64,000 nucleotides of DNA from Methylobacterium radiodurans (lineage in GTDB: Bacteria; Pseudomonadota; Alphaproteobacteria; Rhizobiales; Beijerinckiaceae), in assembly GCF_003173735.1 (NCBI RefSeq), contig NZ_CP029551.1, positions 3,434,001 through 3,498,000 on the forward strand. Direction: 5' to 3'. This document shows positions 27,731 to 39,331 of the stretch, piece after piece; the stretch's first letter is position 1, and each line of letters starts with the position of its first letter. A program made the translations under genes and the position numbers. The notes under the pieces are model-generated. The model saw only the letters and a list, made by a program, of their open reading frames with translations. It had not been told where the DNA came from and ran no database searches.

Positions 27731-28540
27731 TCAGAGTTCGAGCGCCAGCGTCACGGGCACGTGGTCGGAGGGACGCTCCCAGCCGCGGGTCTCGCGCGAG
27801 ACGGTGACGGCGCGGACCGTGCCGGCCAGATCCGGCGAGACCCAGGCGTGGTCGAGGCGGCGCCCCTTGTTGGCGAGCTCCCAGTTCGGCGAGCGGTAGC
27901 TCCACCACGTGTAGATCTTCTCGGGCTCGGGCGTGAGGTGGCGCGCCGCGTCGATCCACCCGGCCTCGCCCCGCAGAATCTCCAGCGCCTCGGTCTCGAC
28001 GGGGGTGTGGCTCACCACGTCGAGGAGCTGCTTGTGCGACCAGACGTCGTGCTCCAGCGGCGCCACGTTGAGGTCGCCGACGAGGATCGCCGGGCCGGCG
28101 ACGCGCCGTCCGCCCCAGGCGCGGAGTTCCGCCAGGAAGTCGAGCTTGTGCGCGAATTTCGGGTTGAGGGCGCGGTCCGGCACGTCGCCGCCGGCCGGCA
28201 CGTAGAAGTCGTGCAGCACGATTCCCGCCGCCGGTCCCGCCTCGCGCCCCAGCACCGCCGAGATGTGGCGCGCGTCGGGCCGCTCGCAGAAGCCCATCAT
28301 CTCAGGGGTCAGGAGCGGGAAGCGCGAGAGGATCGCGACGCCGTTGTAGCCCTTCTGGCCCGAGAACACGACGTGCTCGTAGCCGGTGCCGGCGAAGGCT
28401 TTCAGCGGGAACAGCTCGTTCGGACACTTCGTCTCCTGCAGGCAGAGCACGTCGGGCCGGTTCTCGCTGAGGAAGCGCAGCACGGAATCGATGCGCAGGC
28501 GCACCGAGTTGATGTTCCAGGTGGTGACGGTGAGGCGCAC
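27731..28540 (-). CDS. xthA: Exodeoxyribonuclease III / AP endonuclease
   Basis: Cleaves abasic sites and removes 3'-blocking groups in base-excision repair. 269 aa with the EEP-fold motifs: TWNINSVRLR (about 8-17), LCLQETKCP with the metal Glu36, GDLNVAPLEHDVW and the catalytic SDHVPVTL near the C-terminus. The start is GTG 28540 (MRLTVTTWNINSV), with GGAAAG about 8 bases upstream; the frame open to 29458 is antisense to plsC. Divergent from plsC with 120 bases between. Confidence 0.93.
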   Translation of the reverse strand: MRLTVTTWNINSVRLRIDSVLRFLSENRPDVLCLQETKCPNELFPLKAFAGTGYEHVVFSGQKGYNGVAILSRFPLLTPEMMGFCERPDARHISAVLGREAGPAAGIVLHDFYVPAGGDVPDRALNPKFAHKLDFLAELRAWGGRRVAGPAILVGDLNVAPLEHDVWSHKQLLDVVSHTPVETEALEILRGEAGWIDAARHLTPEPEKIYTWWSYRSPNWELANKGRRLDHAWVSPDLAGTVRAVTVSRETRGWERPSDHVPVTLALEL

Positions 28541-28660
28541 GGGCGGGGCTTTCCGAGCCGGTCGGGCGGGGCCACACTCGATAGCTGATCCGGCGCGCGC
28601 CGACAGTGCATCCGGGTCGCAGGCGCGCGAATTGCCGTGCACCGGGGCGGGGAAGGCGGT

Positions 28661-29431
28661 ATGGGCGCGCTCCGCCGTCTCCGGACGGCCGTCCTCGAGC
28701 CCGACACGCCCTTGCCCTCGCTTCGCTCCGCCTGCTTCAACGCCTACTGGGCCGCCTGGACCGCCCTGTTCCTCGTGCCCCTCGTGGCCTTCGCCGCGAG
28801 CGGCGCGCCGGCCCGGCCGATCCGCGCGGCGACCCGGCTCTGGGCGCGCGGCATCCTGTTCGGGCTGCGCGGCATCGTCGGGCTGCGCCATGTCGAGGAG
28901 GGCCGCGAGCGCATCCCGGACGGGCCCTGCCTGATCGTGGCCAACCACCAGTCCGCCTGGGAAACCCTGGCCTTCCTGATCCTGGTGCCGGACGTGGCGA
29001 TCATCGCCAAGCGCGAACTCGTCGCGATCCCCGTGGTCGGCTGGTTCCTGCGCCGCTCGCCGATGATCATCATCGATCGCGCCAACGGCACACAGGCGCT
29101 GCGCACCATGATCGAGGAGAGCCGCGCGGCGGTGGCGGCAGGCCGCTCGGTGCTGATCTTCCCCGAGGGCACCCGCAGCGCCTTCGGGGCGCCGGTGCAG
29201 TTCAAGCGCGGGGCGGAGCTGCTCTACGGCAAGCTCGGCCTGCCGGTGCTGCCGGTCGCGGTCAATTCCGGGCTGTACTGGCCGAGCGGGTCGGTGAGCC
29301 GGCCTGGGACCGTGGTGGTGAGCTACCTCGCGCCGCTCGCCGCCGGCCTCTCGGCGGCCGCCTTCATGGAGGGGACGGAGCGGGCGATCGACCGGGAGCT
29401 CGACCGCTGGCGGCCGGTGGCCGCGGCCTGA
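28661..29431 (+). CDS. plsC: 1-acyl-sn-glycerol-3-phosphate acyltransferase
   Basis: Makes phosphatidic acid by adding the second acyl chain, at the inner membrane. 256 aa. One or two N-terminal hydrophobic segments (AYWAAWTALFLVPLVAFAAS) precede the acyltransferase motifs: VANHQSAWETLAFL (NHX4E in place of the common NHX4D), RRSPMIIIDRANG, and IFPEGTRSAFG. ATG 28661 is preferred because GGAAGG lies just upstream; a GTG at 28637 adds eight residues. The Glu in block I is found in a minority of PlsC proteins and should still be active. Confidence 0.9.
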   Translation: MGALRRLRTAVLEPDTPLPSLRSACFNAYWAAWTALFLVPLVAFAASGAPARPIRAATRLWARGILFGLRGIVGLRHVEEGRERIPDGPCLIVANHQSAWETLAFLILVPDVAIIAKRELVAIPVVGWFLRRSPMIIIDRANGTQALRTMIEESRAAVAAGRSVLIFPEGTRSAFGAPVQFKRGAELLYGKLGLPVLPVAVNSGLYWPSGSVSRPGTVVVSYLAPLAAGLSAAAFMEGTERAIDRELDRWRPVAAA

Positions 29432-29573
29432 GGCGGGGCAGAAGAACCCGTTTCCCACCGACCTCCGGCGGCCTGACAGACTAGGCGCCGCCCCTTTCCC
29501 GGACGCCTGGAACGCAGTGGAAGGTGATCCGGGAAAAGGGCAGCGCGATCCGAAGCGCCGCTGCCAGCCACCC

Positions 29574-30521
29574 TCAGGGGTTCTGCGACTGCTTGATGCG
29601 CTCGGCCATCGCCTTGTCCTCGGCGCGACCGTAATTGATGAAGAACAGCGCCCCGTCGACCGCCTTGCCCCGCTGCAGGTTCGAGAGCTGCACCGTGGTG
29701 AGGTAGCCCTGCGGGTCGGTGATCCGCCACTGCGACAGGGTCTTCATCTCGGCGTCGAAGTAGAGCTGGATCTTCGAGGTGCCGCCGAGCGTGGCGCGAT
29801 CCTCCAGCGCGATGCGGATGCCGCCCGGCTCATTGACGACCTCGGTCACCGTGAGGTCGCGGGCGAGGTCGATCTTCTCCCGCAGCAGGAATTTCAGCGG
29901 CGTCTGGGCGATGAAGTAGAGGTCCTGCGTGCCGAGCTTGCGATCGCGCACCGCCACCGACTGGCCGTCGGCCACCACCTCCAGCGGCGAGGGCTGGTCG
30001 TAGTCGAAGCGCAGGCGCCCGGGCTTCACGAGGCTGAGCTTGCCGCCGATCCGGCGCCCGTCCGCGGAGATCTGCACGAAGCTGCCCGTCAGCGTGTTCA
30101 GCCCGTTGAAATAGGCGTTGGCCTGGGCGAGCACGGTGGCGGGATCCGCCTGCTCCAGCGCGGCCGGGATCGCCGCGGGCGCGCCCACGGCCGCGACCTT
30201 TTCGGACTGGGCCGGCGCCCTCGCCTCGGTGGGCCGGCCCTTGATGCTGCCGGTCTTCTCGTTGGCAGCTTTCGCCTCCTTCACCCCGTCCTTGTGCTCC
30301 TTGGCGTCCTTGCCCGCCTGGGGCTTGGGCGCCGCCTTCTTGGGCGCGGGCGCCGGAGCGGGCGGGGCCACCTCGGGCTGCGGCTCGGGGGCGGGCTGCT
30401 CCTTGCGGCCGAACAGGCTGTCGAGGAAGTTGCCGACCTGCGCCTCGGCCGGCGCGGCGGCGCCGAGCCAGGCCGCGAGGACGAGAAGCGACGCGGCGGG
30501 GCTGGTGCGGCGGCCGATCAT
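29574..30521 (-). CDS. lolA: Outer-membrane lipoprotein carrier protein LolA family
   Basis: 315 aa, longer than the usual ~200 because of an inserted N-terminal region. A signal peptide (cleavage near PAEAQ, residue 27) is followed by a low-complexity Pro/Ala/Lys stretch (about 40-115: PEPQPEVAPPAPAPAPKKAA, then GKDAKEHKDGVKEAKAANEK), then the LolA fold (VLAQANAYFNGLNTLTGSFV, RFDYDQPSPLEVVADGQSV, ITDPQGYLTTVQLSNL). It carries lipoproteins across the periplasm, by family. The Pro/Ala/Lys linker may span peptidoglycan, an inference. It lies just downstream of ftsK (132 bases), as in many alphaproteobacteria. Confidence 0.88.
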   Translation of the reverse strand: MIGRRTSPAASLLVLAAWLGAAAPAEAQVGNFLDSLFGRKEQPAPEPQPEVAPPAPAPAPKKAAPKPQAGKDAKEHKDGVKEAKAANEKTGSIKGRPTEARAPAQSEKVAAVGAPAAIPAALEQADPATVLAQANAYFNGLNTLTGSFVQISADGRRIGGKLSLVKPGRLRFDYDQPSPLEVVADGQSVAVRDRKLGTQDLYFIAQTPLKFLLREKIDLARDLTVTEVVNEPGGIRIALEDRATLGGTSKIQLYFDAEMKTLSQWRITDPQGYLTTVQLSNLQRGKAVDGALFFINYGRAEDKAMAERIKQSQNP

Positions 30522-30653
30522 CGTGGGGCTGTCTCCTCGTGGCGCGGGCGCCGGTGCGGGTCGTGCGGGGGCGGGCCCGCTTAGAGCCCGCCCCTGTGGC
30601 GAAGATGCGACGCGCGTCGCGGAACCGCCCGGCCGGGGTCGGGCGGAGAAGGG

Positions 30654-33600
30654 TCAGTCCTCGTCGTCCATCGCGGCGGCGCCGAGCGGGTGCGCCATCG
30701 CGTTGCCGATGGCGGAGCCCGCGAAATGGCTGGCATCGACCAGGATCTCGCGTTTTCCCGCGTGGTTGGCGGGGCCGACGATGCCCTCGATCTCCATCCG
30801 CTCCATCAGGGAAGCGGCGCGGTTGTAACCGATCTGCAGGCGGCGCTGGATGTAGCTGGTCGACGCCTTCTGGTCGCGCAGCACCACCTGGATCGCCTGC
30901 TCGTAGAGCTCGCCGGCCTCGCCGCCCACCGCAGCCGCGAAGGCGCCGACGTCGAAGACCGGGGCCTCCTCCTCGCGCTCCTCCGCGGCCGGGGCCGCCT
31001 TGGCGCCGCGGGAGCCCTTGGCGGGCGCCTCGTCGGGCGCATCGTCCGCCGTGACGGCGTCGAGATAGGCGGGCCGGCCCTGGCGCTTGAGGTGGGCGAC
31101 CACGCTCTCGACCTCGGCATCCGAGCAGAAGGGCCCGTGCACGCGGGTGGTGCGCCCGCCGCCGGCCATGAACAGCATGTCGCCCTGGCCGAGAAGCTGC
31201 TCGGCGCCCATCTCGCCCAGGATCGTGCGCGAGTCGATCTTGCTCGTCACCTGGAAGGAGATCCGGGTCGGGAAGTTCGCCTTGATGGTGCCGGTGATCA
31301 CGTCCACCGAGGGGCGCTGGGTGGCCATGATCAGGTGGATGCCCGCCGCCCGCGCCATCTGGGCGAGGCGCTGGATCGCCCCCTCGATGTCCTTGCCGGC
31401 CACCATCATCAGGTCGGCCATCTCGTCCACCACGATCACGATGTAGGGCAGCGGGCTGAGGTCCATCGCCTCCTCCTCGAACACCGCCTCGCCGGTGTGG
31501 CGGTCGAAGCCCGTCTGCACCGTGCGGGTGATGGTCTCGCCGCGCTCGCGGGCCTCCTTCATCCGGGCGTTGTAGCCGTCGATGTTGCGGACCGCGATCT
31601 TGGACATCTTCTTGTAGCGCTCCTCCATCTCGCGCACGGCCCATTTGAGGGCGATCACCGCCTTCTTGGGGTCGATGACGACGGGGGAGAGCAGGTGCGG
31701 GATGCCGTCGTAGACGGAGAGTTCCAGCATCTTCGGATCGACCATGATCAGGCGGCACTCCTCCGGCTTCATCCGGTAGAGGAGCGACAGGATCATGGTG
31801 TTGATGGCCACCGACTTGCCGGAGCCGGTGGTGCCGGCAACGAGCAGGTGCGGCATGCGGGCCAGATCCGCGATGATCGGCTCGCCGCCGATGTTCTTGC
31901 CGAGGCACAGAGCGAGCTTGTGCTTCGTCTCCACGAAGTCCGGCGCGCAGAGGAGCTCGCGCAGGTAGACCGTCTCGCGGGTCTCGTTCGGCAGCTCGAT
32001 GCCGATGACGTTGCGGCCGGGCACGACCGCGACGCGGGCCGAGACCGCCGACATCGAGCGCGCGATGTCGTCCGACAGGCCGATGACGCGGGAGGACTTG
32101 GTGCCGGGGGCCGGCTCCAGCTCGTAGAGGGTGACGACCGGGCCGGGGCGCACCGCCAGGATGTCGCCGCGCACGCCGAAATCCTGGACCGTCTGCTGCA
32201 GGTTGAGGGCGTTCTGCTCCAGCACGTCGGCATCGACCTCCTCGCTGCCGCCGGGGGCCGGCAGGGCGAGGAGTTCGAGCGCGGGCAATTCGTAATCGGC
32301 GTTCGCGAAGGCCGCGACCTCGAGGTGGCGCCCGGCCGGGATCAGGTGCGGGCGCACCACGGCCGGCACGTTGACGGGGGCGGCTTGGAGCGGGCCTTGG
32401 ACCAGGCCTTGGACCGGAGCGGGGAGGGGGGCCGGCTCGGCGGCCACGGCCTGCCCGGACTCCGCCGGAGAGGGGAGGGGGGCCTCCACGGCCTCGGACG
32501 CCTCGACGATCTCCTCGGCCGGCTCGGGAGCCGGGGCGGCACGGCCGCGCAGCAGGACCGGGCGCGCCGGGATCGGCACCGCGACGGGCGCGGAGCCCTC
32601 GGCCGCGACGGGCATCTGGAACGGCACCTGCACCGCGGCGGACTCGAAGGCGGGGGCCTCGGCGGGCGCCGGCTCCGGCGCGCCCGGCTGGCGAGCCGGG
32701 CGGATGGCGGCGCGGGCGGCCATCGCCGACAGGGCCGGCCGGAGGGGGCGCGGCACGGGGGCGGGCTCGATCGCGGCCGGCACGGCGGCGTCGCTCGGGC
32801 CGGCCGGGGCCGGCGTCTCCGGCCCGAAGACCAGCGTCAGGGCAGGACGCGGCGGCAGGAAGGCGGCGGCCGCGGCCTCGGCGGCGCGGGCGCTGGCATT
32901 GTCCTGCAGGTCGGCCGGGCGCGGGGGCATGTCGAAGCGCACCAGCCGGTCGAGCACGTAGACGGGCTTCGGCGGCAGCGAGCGCAGGTGCGAGATGTCG
33001 ACCGGCACCGCGACGTAGGGCGCGGCCTCGTCGGCCGCAGGCTCGTTGACGGCAGGCTCGGGGGCGGCTTCGGGAGCGATCTCCGCAGCCGCCTCGGGAG
33101 CCGCCTCGGGCCGGGCGTCGAGCGCGGCCCAGGCCTCGGCGGCCGAGAAGCCGTCGTCGCTGCCGAACCAGGGCTGCACGCCCGACCAGTCGGGCAGGTC
33201 CGAGAAGTCGGCGCAGGCGGGCGTCGCGCCGGCTTCCGGCATCGCCGCGACCTCGGAGGAGGTCTCGGGCGCGAGTTCGGGGGCGAGGGCGGCCTCGGGT
33301 CCGCTCATCGCCGCGACCGGCCCGTACACCGCCTGCGGGGCCTGCGCCTCCGCCGACAGCTCGACGCTCGGGCGGGCCGGGCGCCGGTCGGGGGTGCGGA
33401 AGTAGCGCACGCCCTCCGACGCCACGAAGGGCTGGCGCCAGAGCGGCACAGGCGGGCCGGCATCGACCCGGGCCGCCGCGGCGGCGGCCTCGGCGGTGCG
33501 CTCGGCTTCCAGGCGGGCTGCCTCCTCGGCGGCGGCGCGGCGCTCGGCCTCGGCGCGCTCGATCGCGGCCTGCGCGTCCGCGCGGGCCTGCAGCGCGGCC

Positions 33601-34298
33601 TGGGCCTCGGCGCGGGCGCGCTCCAGCGCGGCGCGCTCGGCCTCCAGCGCCCGCTGGCGGCGCTCCTGGAGGACCGTATCGGGCGTGCGGGTAAAGCGGA
33701 CGGCGGAAGGCTGGGACGCGGCGGATGCGGGTGCTGCGGCGGGTGCGCTCGTGTAGGCGTCGGCCGGCACGCCCTCGGGGGCGATCGCGGCCGGGCGGCG
33801 GGGCTGGCGCACCAGGACGCCCGGCGTCGAGGCGGCGTGGTCGATGCGGCTCTCGTGGCGCGGCGGCAGGGGCTCGAAGCCGGCGCGGTCGTCGAAGACG
33901 TGGTCGGGCCAGCCCTGCGGCTCGGCGCGGGCCGCCTCGGGCATGCCGAAGCCGCCCGCGTCGTGAGCGCCGAAACGCGGCTCCGACGCGCCGAACCGCG
34001 GCTCCGACGCGCCGAACGGTGCCATCTCGCGCGGCAGGACGCGCGGCATCGGCACCTGCGGCTCGCGGGCGAGCATGGCGTTCGGCGGGGTGGCCCAACT
34101 CTGGGCGGCAGCCTGGCCCTGACGCGGCAGGTTGTAGCCCGGATGGCGCGGGGCCCCGCCGAGGCGACGCGTCAGGCTCTGGCGCAGCGACATCAGCCGG
34201 TGCGCGAGCGCCCCGAGCGAGAGGCCCGGGCGGTCGACGCCGCGGCCGGGGCGGGAGGGATCGCGGTGTGAGTAGGGGGGCCGTCCCGATGCGCGCAT
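30654..34298 (-). CDS. ftsK: FtsK/SpoIIIE-type DNA translocase without membrane segments
   Basis: 1214 aa. The C-terminal half is a complete motor: Walker [17 protein letters not shown] near residue 822, Walker [20 protein letters not shown] near 957, [20 protein letters not shown], and a winged-helix gamma domain for KOPS recognition at about 1135-1200 ([20 protein letters not shown]). The N-terminal half has no hydrophobic helices. It is basic at first, then Pro/Ala-rich, with the short repeat [16 protein letters not shown] (about 95-110) and an Ala/Glu/Arg coiled coil (about 205-280). Canonical FtsK has four N-terminal membrane helices, so this is a soluble paralogue or depends on another anchor. 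The role is chromosome segregation at division, by family. Confidence 0.9.
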   Translation of the reverse strand: MRASGRPPYSHRDPSRPGRGVDRPGLSLGALAHRLMSLRQSLTRRLGGAPRHPGYNLPRQGQAAAQSWATPPNAMLAREPQVPMPRVLPREMAPFGASEPRFGASEPRFGAHDAGGFGMPEAARAEPQGWPDHVFDDRAGFEPLPPRHESRIDHAASTPGVLVRQPRRPAAIAPEGVPADAYTSAPAAAPASAASQPSAVRFTRTPDTVLQERRQRALEAERAALERARAEAQAALQARADAQAAIERAEAERRAAAEEAARLEAERTAEAAAAAARVDAGPPVPLWRQPFVASEGVRYFRTPDRRPARPSVELSAEAQAPQAVYGPVAAMSGPEAALAPELAPETSSEVAAMPEAGATPACADFSDLPDWSGVQPWFGSDDGFSAAEAWAALDARPEAAPEAAAEIAPEAAPEPAVNEPAADEAAPYVAVPVDISHLRSLPPKPVYVLDRLVRFDMPPRPADLQDNASARAAEAAAAAFLPPRPALTLVFGPETPAPAGPSDAAVPAAIEPAPVPRPLRPALSAMAARAAIRPARQPGAPEPAPAEAPAFESAAVQVPFQMPVAAEGSAPVAVPIPARPVLLRGRAAPAPEPAEEIVEASEAVEAPLPSPAESGQAVAAEPAPLPAPVQGLVQGPLQAAPVNVPAVVRPHLIPAGRHLEVAAFANADYELPALELLALPAPGGSEEVDADVLEQNALNLQQTVQDFGVRGDILAVRPGPVVTLYELEPAPGTKSSRVIGLSDDIARSMSAVSARVAVVPGRNVIGIELPNETRETVYLRELLCAPDFVETKHKLALCLGKNIGGEPIIADLARMPHLLVAGTTGSGKSVAINTMILSLLYRMKPEECRLIMVDPKMLELSVYDGIPHLLSPVVIDPKKAVIALKWAVREMEERYKKMSKIAVRNIDGYNARMKEARERGETITRTVQTGFDRHTGEAVFEEEAMDLSPLPYIVIVVDEMADLMMVAGKDIEGAIQRLAQMARAAGIHLIMATQRPSVDVITGTIKANFPTRISFQVTSKIDSRTILGEMGAEQLLGQGDMLFMAGGGRTTRVHGPFCSDAEVESVVAHLKRQGRPAYLDAVTADDAPDEAPAKGSRGAKAAPAAEEREEEAPVFDVGAFAAAVGGEAGELYEQAIQVVLRDQKASTSYIQRRLQIGYNRAASLMERMEIEGIVGPANHAGKREILVDASHFAGSAIGNAMAHPLGAAAMDDED

Positions 34299-34520
34299 GA
34301 GAGCTTCTGTTACTCGAAACAGGGCTTCCGCCCGGGGGAGGGCGGCTCGTCCCCGAGTTAGGCGCGTCGTCGTTAACAGAGGCTTGAGCCGGGACGCCGG
34401 TCCTTACCGGCCGTTGACGCGCCCCTGCCCCGCTTGAGCCAGACCCCTGCCCCGCTGGAGAGCGGGGGCGCCGTGCCTTAGATCCCCGGAAAGGTTACCC
34501 GCACGCGAGGCCAGCCCGCC
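34299..34520. promoter_or_regulatory. Divergent promoter region of ftsK and nadE with direct repeats
   Basis: A 222-base divergent region. It holds two copies of CCCCTGCCCCGCT (34422-34434 and 34444-34456), starts 22 bases apart (two helical turns), just after a GCCGGT/ACCGGC palindrome (34396-34401 with 34406-34411) and TTGACG at 34414-34419. The helical phasing suggests a protein-binding site, possibly for nadE control. No gene is seen. Confidence 0.4.
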
Positions 34521-36587
<2,067 letters not shown>

Positions 36588-36725
36588 ACCCGACCGATTG
36601 TGCCATTATGAGCACGGTCAAGCTGATTCTCCGCACCGCACAACGGGGCGGGGCATCGGCTGCGATGCGGAGCATCAGCTGCGATACACGCATCGCCAGT
36701 GGGGCGGCCAAGCGGAGGACTTCCG

Positions 36726-36956
36726 ATGCGAAGCTACAACCTGTTCCGCCTGAGGAGCGTCGAGGGGCTGTGCTGCGCGGTGCCGGAATCCTGCGCGGTT
36801 CCGGCCTTCCTCGGCGGCGGGCGCTGGACCTTCGAGGGCAAGCTCGGGACGGGGGGCGGGGCGCCGCTCGACTTCGACGGGCGGGCAGCCGACACGGCCG
36901 TGCGCTTCAACGGCTTCTACCTCTTCCAGACGGTGGACCGGCGCTACACCGCCTGA
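36726..36956 (+). CDS. Conserved hypothetical protein
   Basis: 76 aa from ATG 36726, with GGAGG at 36714-36718 (seven bases away). It starts MRSYNLFRLRSVEGLCCAVP and contains FLGGGRWTFEGKL and a C-terminal RFNGFYLFQTVDRRYTA. I recall similar short proteins in Methylobacterium but no named family. It is soluble, probably one small beta-rich domain. Function unknown. It precedes the PilZ gene by 88 bases on the same strand. Confidence 0.65.
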   Translation: MRSYNLFRLRSVEGLCCAVPESCAVPAFLGGGRWTFEGKLGTGGGAPLDFDGRAADTAVRFNGFYLFQTVDRRYTA

Positions 36957-37044
36957 ACCGCGCCCGGGTGCGGTATTGCGGGAAAGGTTTCTTAAGAGCC
37001 GCGGTGCCAGGATCGGGACCGAAACCGATCCGGAGGCGGGTGAG

Positions 37045-37452
37045 ATGTCGGCGGAGCATCGCAACGAGGTGCGCCAGCGCGTATTCCTGAAGGGGCGCAT
37101 CAGCTTCAACAACGGCGCGTCCTCGATGGACTGCATGGTCCGGGACTTCTCGGCCTCGGGCGCCCGGCTGGCGCTCAGCGAGACCGCGACGCTGCCCGCG
37201 ACCTTCGACCTCTACATCCCGCAGAAGGACCGTACCTTCCGGGCCACCCTGCGCTGGCGCCGTGCGGACGGCATCGGCGTGACCTTCGCGGAGGAGGCCG
37301 CGGCCCCCGCCCCGGCTGCGCCGGCTGCGGAGACCGCCGACGCGCCCCTGACGGTGCTGCTGCGCCGGATCGCCGAACTGGAGGCCGAGAACGCGGCGCT
37401 TCGGCGGGTCCTCGCCGGCATGGCCCAGGCAGGCGGAACCGCGGCGGCCTGA
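37045..37452 (+). CDS. PilZ domain protein (c-di-GMP receptor)
   Basis: 135 aa. PilZ motifs are visible: RNEVRQR (RxxxR type, residues 6-12) and DFSASGARL (D/NxSxxG), followed by the beta barrel FDLYIPQKDRTFRATLRWRR. A Pro/Ala linker (about 85-105) leads to a C-terminal leucine-rich coiled coil (LLRRIAELEAENAALRRVLA) that could dimerise the protein. ATG 37045 has GGAGG eight bases upstream. It should bind c-di-GMP and signal through partner binding, by family. It is the only obvious c-di-GMP component in the window. Confidence 0.88.
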   Translation: MSAEHRNEVRQRVFLKGRISFNNGASSMDCMVRDFSASGARLALSETATLPATFDLYIPQKDRTFRATLRWRRADGIGVTFAEEAAAPAPAAPAAETADAPLTVLLRRIAELEAENAALRRVLAGMAQAGGTAAA

Positions 37453-37470
37453 GCGATACAACCTCCCTGT

Positions 37471-37490
37471 CCCCGTCTGCGGGGAGAGGG
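37471..37490. repeat. Short palindrome of the ccctctcc/ggagaggg family
   Basis: CCCCG-TCTG-CGGGG followed by AGAGGGG, between the convergent PilZ and HIT genes. It is a partial copy of the repeat unit seen at 22554, 27381, 49461, 55851 and 62018 and may serve as a terminator. Confidence 0.55.
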
Positions 37491-37570
37491 GTCCACGCAC
37501 GCCCGAACCGAGCGTGCGGCAACCGGTTCCCGCCGCTCGCGCTTCGACGCCGAGCCGGCCTTCGCCGGCC

Positions 37571-38020
37571 CTACCCCTTCAGGGCCGCCCGGATCCGCTC
37601 CGCGTGCTCGGCCAGCAGGGCGTTGTCGGCCATGCCGCCCTCGTGGCGCTTCAGCGGCACGCCCTCCCGGCGCGGGATGATGTGGACGTGCAGGTGGAAC
37701 ACCGTCTGCCCGCCCGCCGGCTCGTTGTACTGGAAAACCGTCAGCCCGTCCGCCGCGAAGGCCGCCTTCACGGCGCGCGCCACCCGCTGCACGCTCGCGA
37801 TCAGGGCGGCGAGCGCCTCCGGCTCCGCGTCGAGCAGGCCGCGCGAGGGCGCCTTCGGGATCACCAGGGTGTGGCCCTCGCCCTGGGGCATCACGTCCAT
37901 GAAGGCCAGGGTGTGGTCGTCCTCGTAGACCCGGTGGGCCGGGATCTCGCCGCGCAGGATCTTGGCGAAGACGTTCTGGGGATCGTAGGCGGGCGTGGTC
38001 GCGGACATCGTTGCGGACAT
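37571..38020 (-). CDS. HIT family hydrolase
   Basis: 149 aa histidine-triad protein: FAKILRGEIPAHRVYEDDHT, the VIPKAPSRGLLD segment and the triad in FHLHVHIIPRREG, whose middle His is the nucleophile. HIT/HINT proteins hydrolyse nucleoside phosphoramidates or adenylates; the physiological substrate is unknown. The ATG at 38020 and a second ATG at 38008 (MSATTPAYDP) are both possible starts. It is alone on its strand, divergent from the cation transporter. Confidence 0.9.
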   Translation of the reverse strand: MSATMSATTPAYDPQNVFAKILRGEIPAHRVYEDDHTLAFMDVMPQGEGHTLVIPKAPSRGLLDAEPEALAALIASVQRVARAVKAAFAADGLTVFQYNEPAGGQTVFHLHVHIIPRREGVPLKRHEGGMADNALLAEHAERIRAALKG

Positions 38021-38185
38021 GGCGGCTCCGGTCGTCTCCTCGGTCGCCGCACGATGCCGAACGGCCCCTCATCCGTCCACCGCCCGCGGACGGCGCGGCG
38101 TTGGAACCTTGGCCTCTGCCGGCTCATTGCAGGCTCACCCGTATCCCGGCCGGTCCGCGTGCCGGCCCAGCCAGGACAGACCCGC

Positions 38186-39148
38186 ATGGCCGAGAGCACC
38201 GGCGCCATCTACACCGCCGCGGGCGCCAACCTCGCCATCGCGGCGGCGAAGTTCGTGGGCGCCTTCCTCACCGGCTCGACCGCGATGCTGGCCGAGGGCG
38301 CGCACTCGTTGGTCGACACAGCGAACCAGATCCTGCTGCTGGTGGGCTTGAAGCGGGCCAAGCGCCCGGCGGACGCGCGCCACCCCTTCGGCTACGGGCG
38401 CGAGATCTACTTCTACGCCTTCGTGGTCGCGCTGATGATCTTCCTCGGCGGCGGCATCTTCGCGATCTACGAGGGTGCGGAGAAGATCATGCATCCCGAG
38501 CCGGCGGCCGACGCCACGATCCTGGGCTACCGCCTCCCGGGCTTCTGGGTGAACGTGGCGATCCTCGGCTTCGCCATCGCGGCGGAGGGCTATTCCTGCC
38601 TCGTCGCCGTGCGGGCCTTCTGGGCCGAGAAGGGGGCGCGCCCGCCGATCACCGCGATCCGCCGCAGCAAGGACCCGTCGCTGTTCACGATCCTGGTCGA
38701 GGACGTGGCGGCGCTCATCGGCCTCGTGATCGCCTTCACGGGCGTGGTGGCGGCCCATCTCCTCGACATGCCGGCCCTCGACGGCTGGGCCTCGGTGGGC
38801 ATCGGCCTCGTGCTCGTCGGCATGGCGATCTTCCTGATGATCGAGACGCACGGCCTGCTGATCGGCGAGGCGGCCGACCCGGAGGTGGTGGCGCAGATCC
38901 GCGAGATCGTGCGCTCCGAGCCCGGCGTGCGCCACGTCAACGAGGTGCTGACCCAGCATCTCGGTCCCGACGACATCCTGGTGAACGTCAGCCTGGACAT
39001 GGCGGACGACCTCTCGGGCGCCGAGATCGAGAGCGCGGTGACGCGCCTCGACCGGACGCTGCGGGCGCGCAACAGCGAAGTGACGCGGGTCTTCATCGAG
39101 ATCCAGGACCGTCGGGCCTCGGGCCGGGGCCTGGAAGCGGCGGCCTGA
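38186..39148 (+). CDS. Cation diffusion facilitator transporter
   Basis: 320 aa from ATG 38186. CDF-type efflux pump for a divalent metal, with proton antiport. Helix 2 carries the metal motif AEGAHSLVDTANQ (HxxxD) and helix 5 has LVEDVAALIG. Basic/aromatic GLKRAKRPADARHPFGYGRE joins helices 2 and 3, as in the family. A cytoplasmic C-terminal domain (about 230-320) has VRHVNEVLTQHLGPDDILVN. The helix-5 site (E-D-x-x-A) lacks the His/Asp of zinc-type CDFs, so the metal could be Mn, Fe or other; not decidable here. Confidence 0.88.
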   Translation: MAESTGAIYTAAGANLAIAAAKFVGAFLTGSTAMLAEGAHSLVDTANQILLLVGLKRAKRPADARHPFGYGREIYFYAFVVALMIFLGGGIFAIYEGAEKIMHPEPAADATILGYRLPGFWVNVAILGFAIAAEGYSCLVAVRAFWAEKGARPPITAIRRSKDPSLFTILVEDVAALIGLVIAFTGVVAAHLLDMPALDGWASVGIGLVLVGMAIFLMIETHGLLIGEAADPEVVAQIREIVRSEPGVRHVNEVLTQHLGPDDILVNVSLDMADDLSGAEIESAVTRLDRTLRARNSEVTRVFIEIQDRRASGRGLEAAA

Positions 39149-39331
39149 GTCGCGAAGCCGCCGCTTCGGCGGGCAGGGCCGTCGCACGGGCGCCGCAGCG
39201 GGACGACGCGTCCGCGGGCGTGGTTCTTGCTGACAGGATGGGTGCGAGGGGCCTGACGGACGCGCGGGGCATCGCCATGCGCGCCCGGTCTGATACGCTG
39301 AGCCGACGTCACGAGCCCGAGAGGTGCCCCG

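Noticed and set aside
29830..34098. Open frame of 1422 codons on the minus strand overlapping ftsK and lolA in another frame
   Set aside because: Arg/Pro/Gly-rich shadow composition. The true ftsK and lolA frames carry intact family motifs across the same bases.
39149..39331. Cobalamin riboswitch before eutB
   Set aside because: No B12-box-like sequence or suitable long leader was seen; the gap is only about 180 bases.
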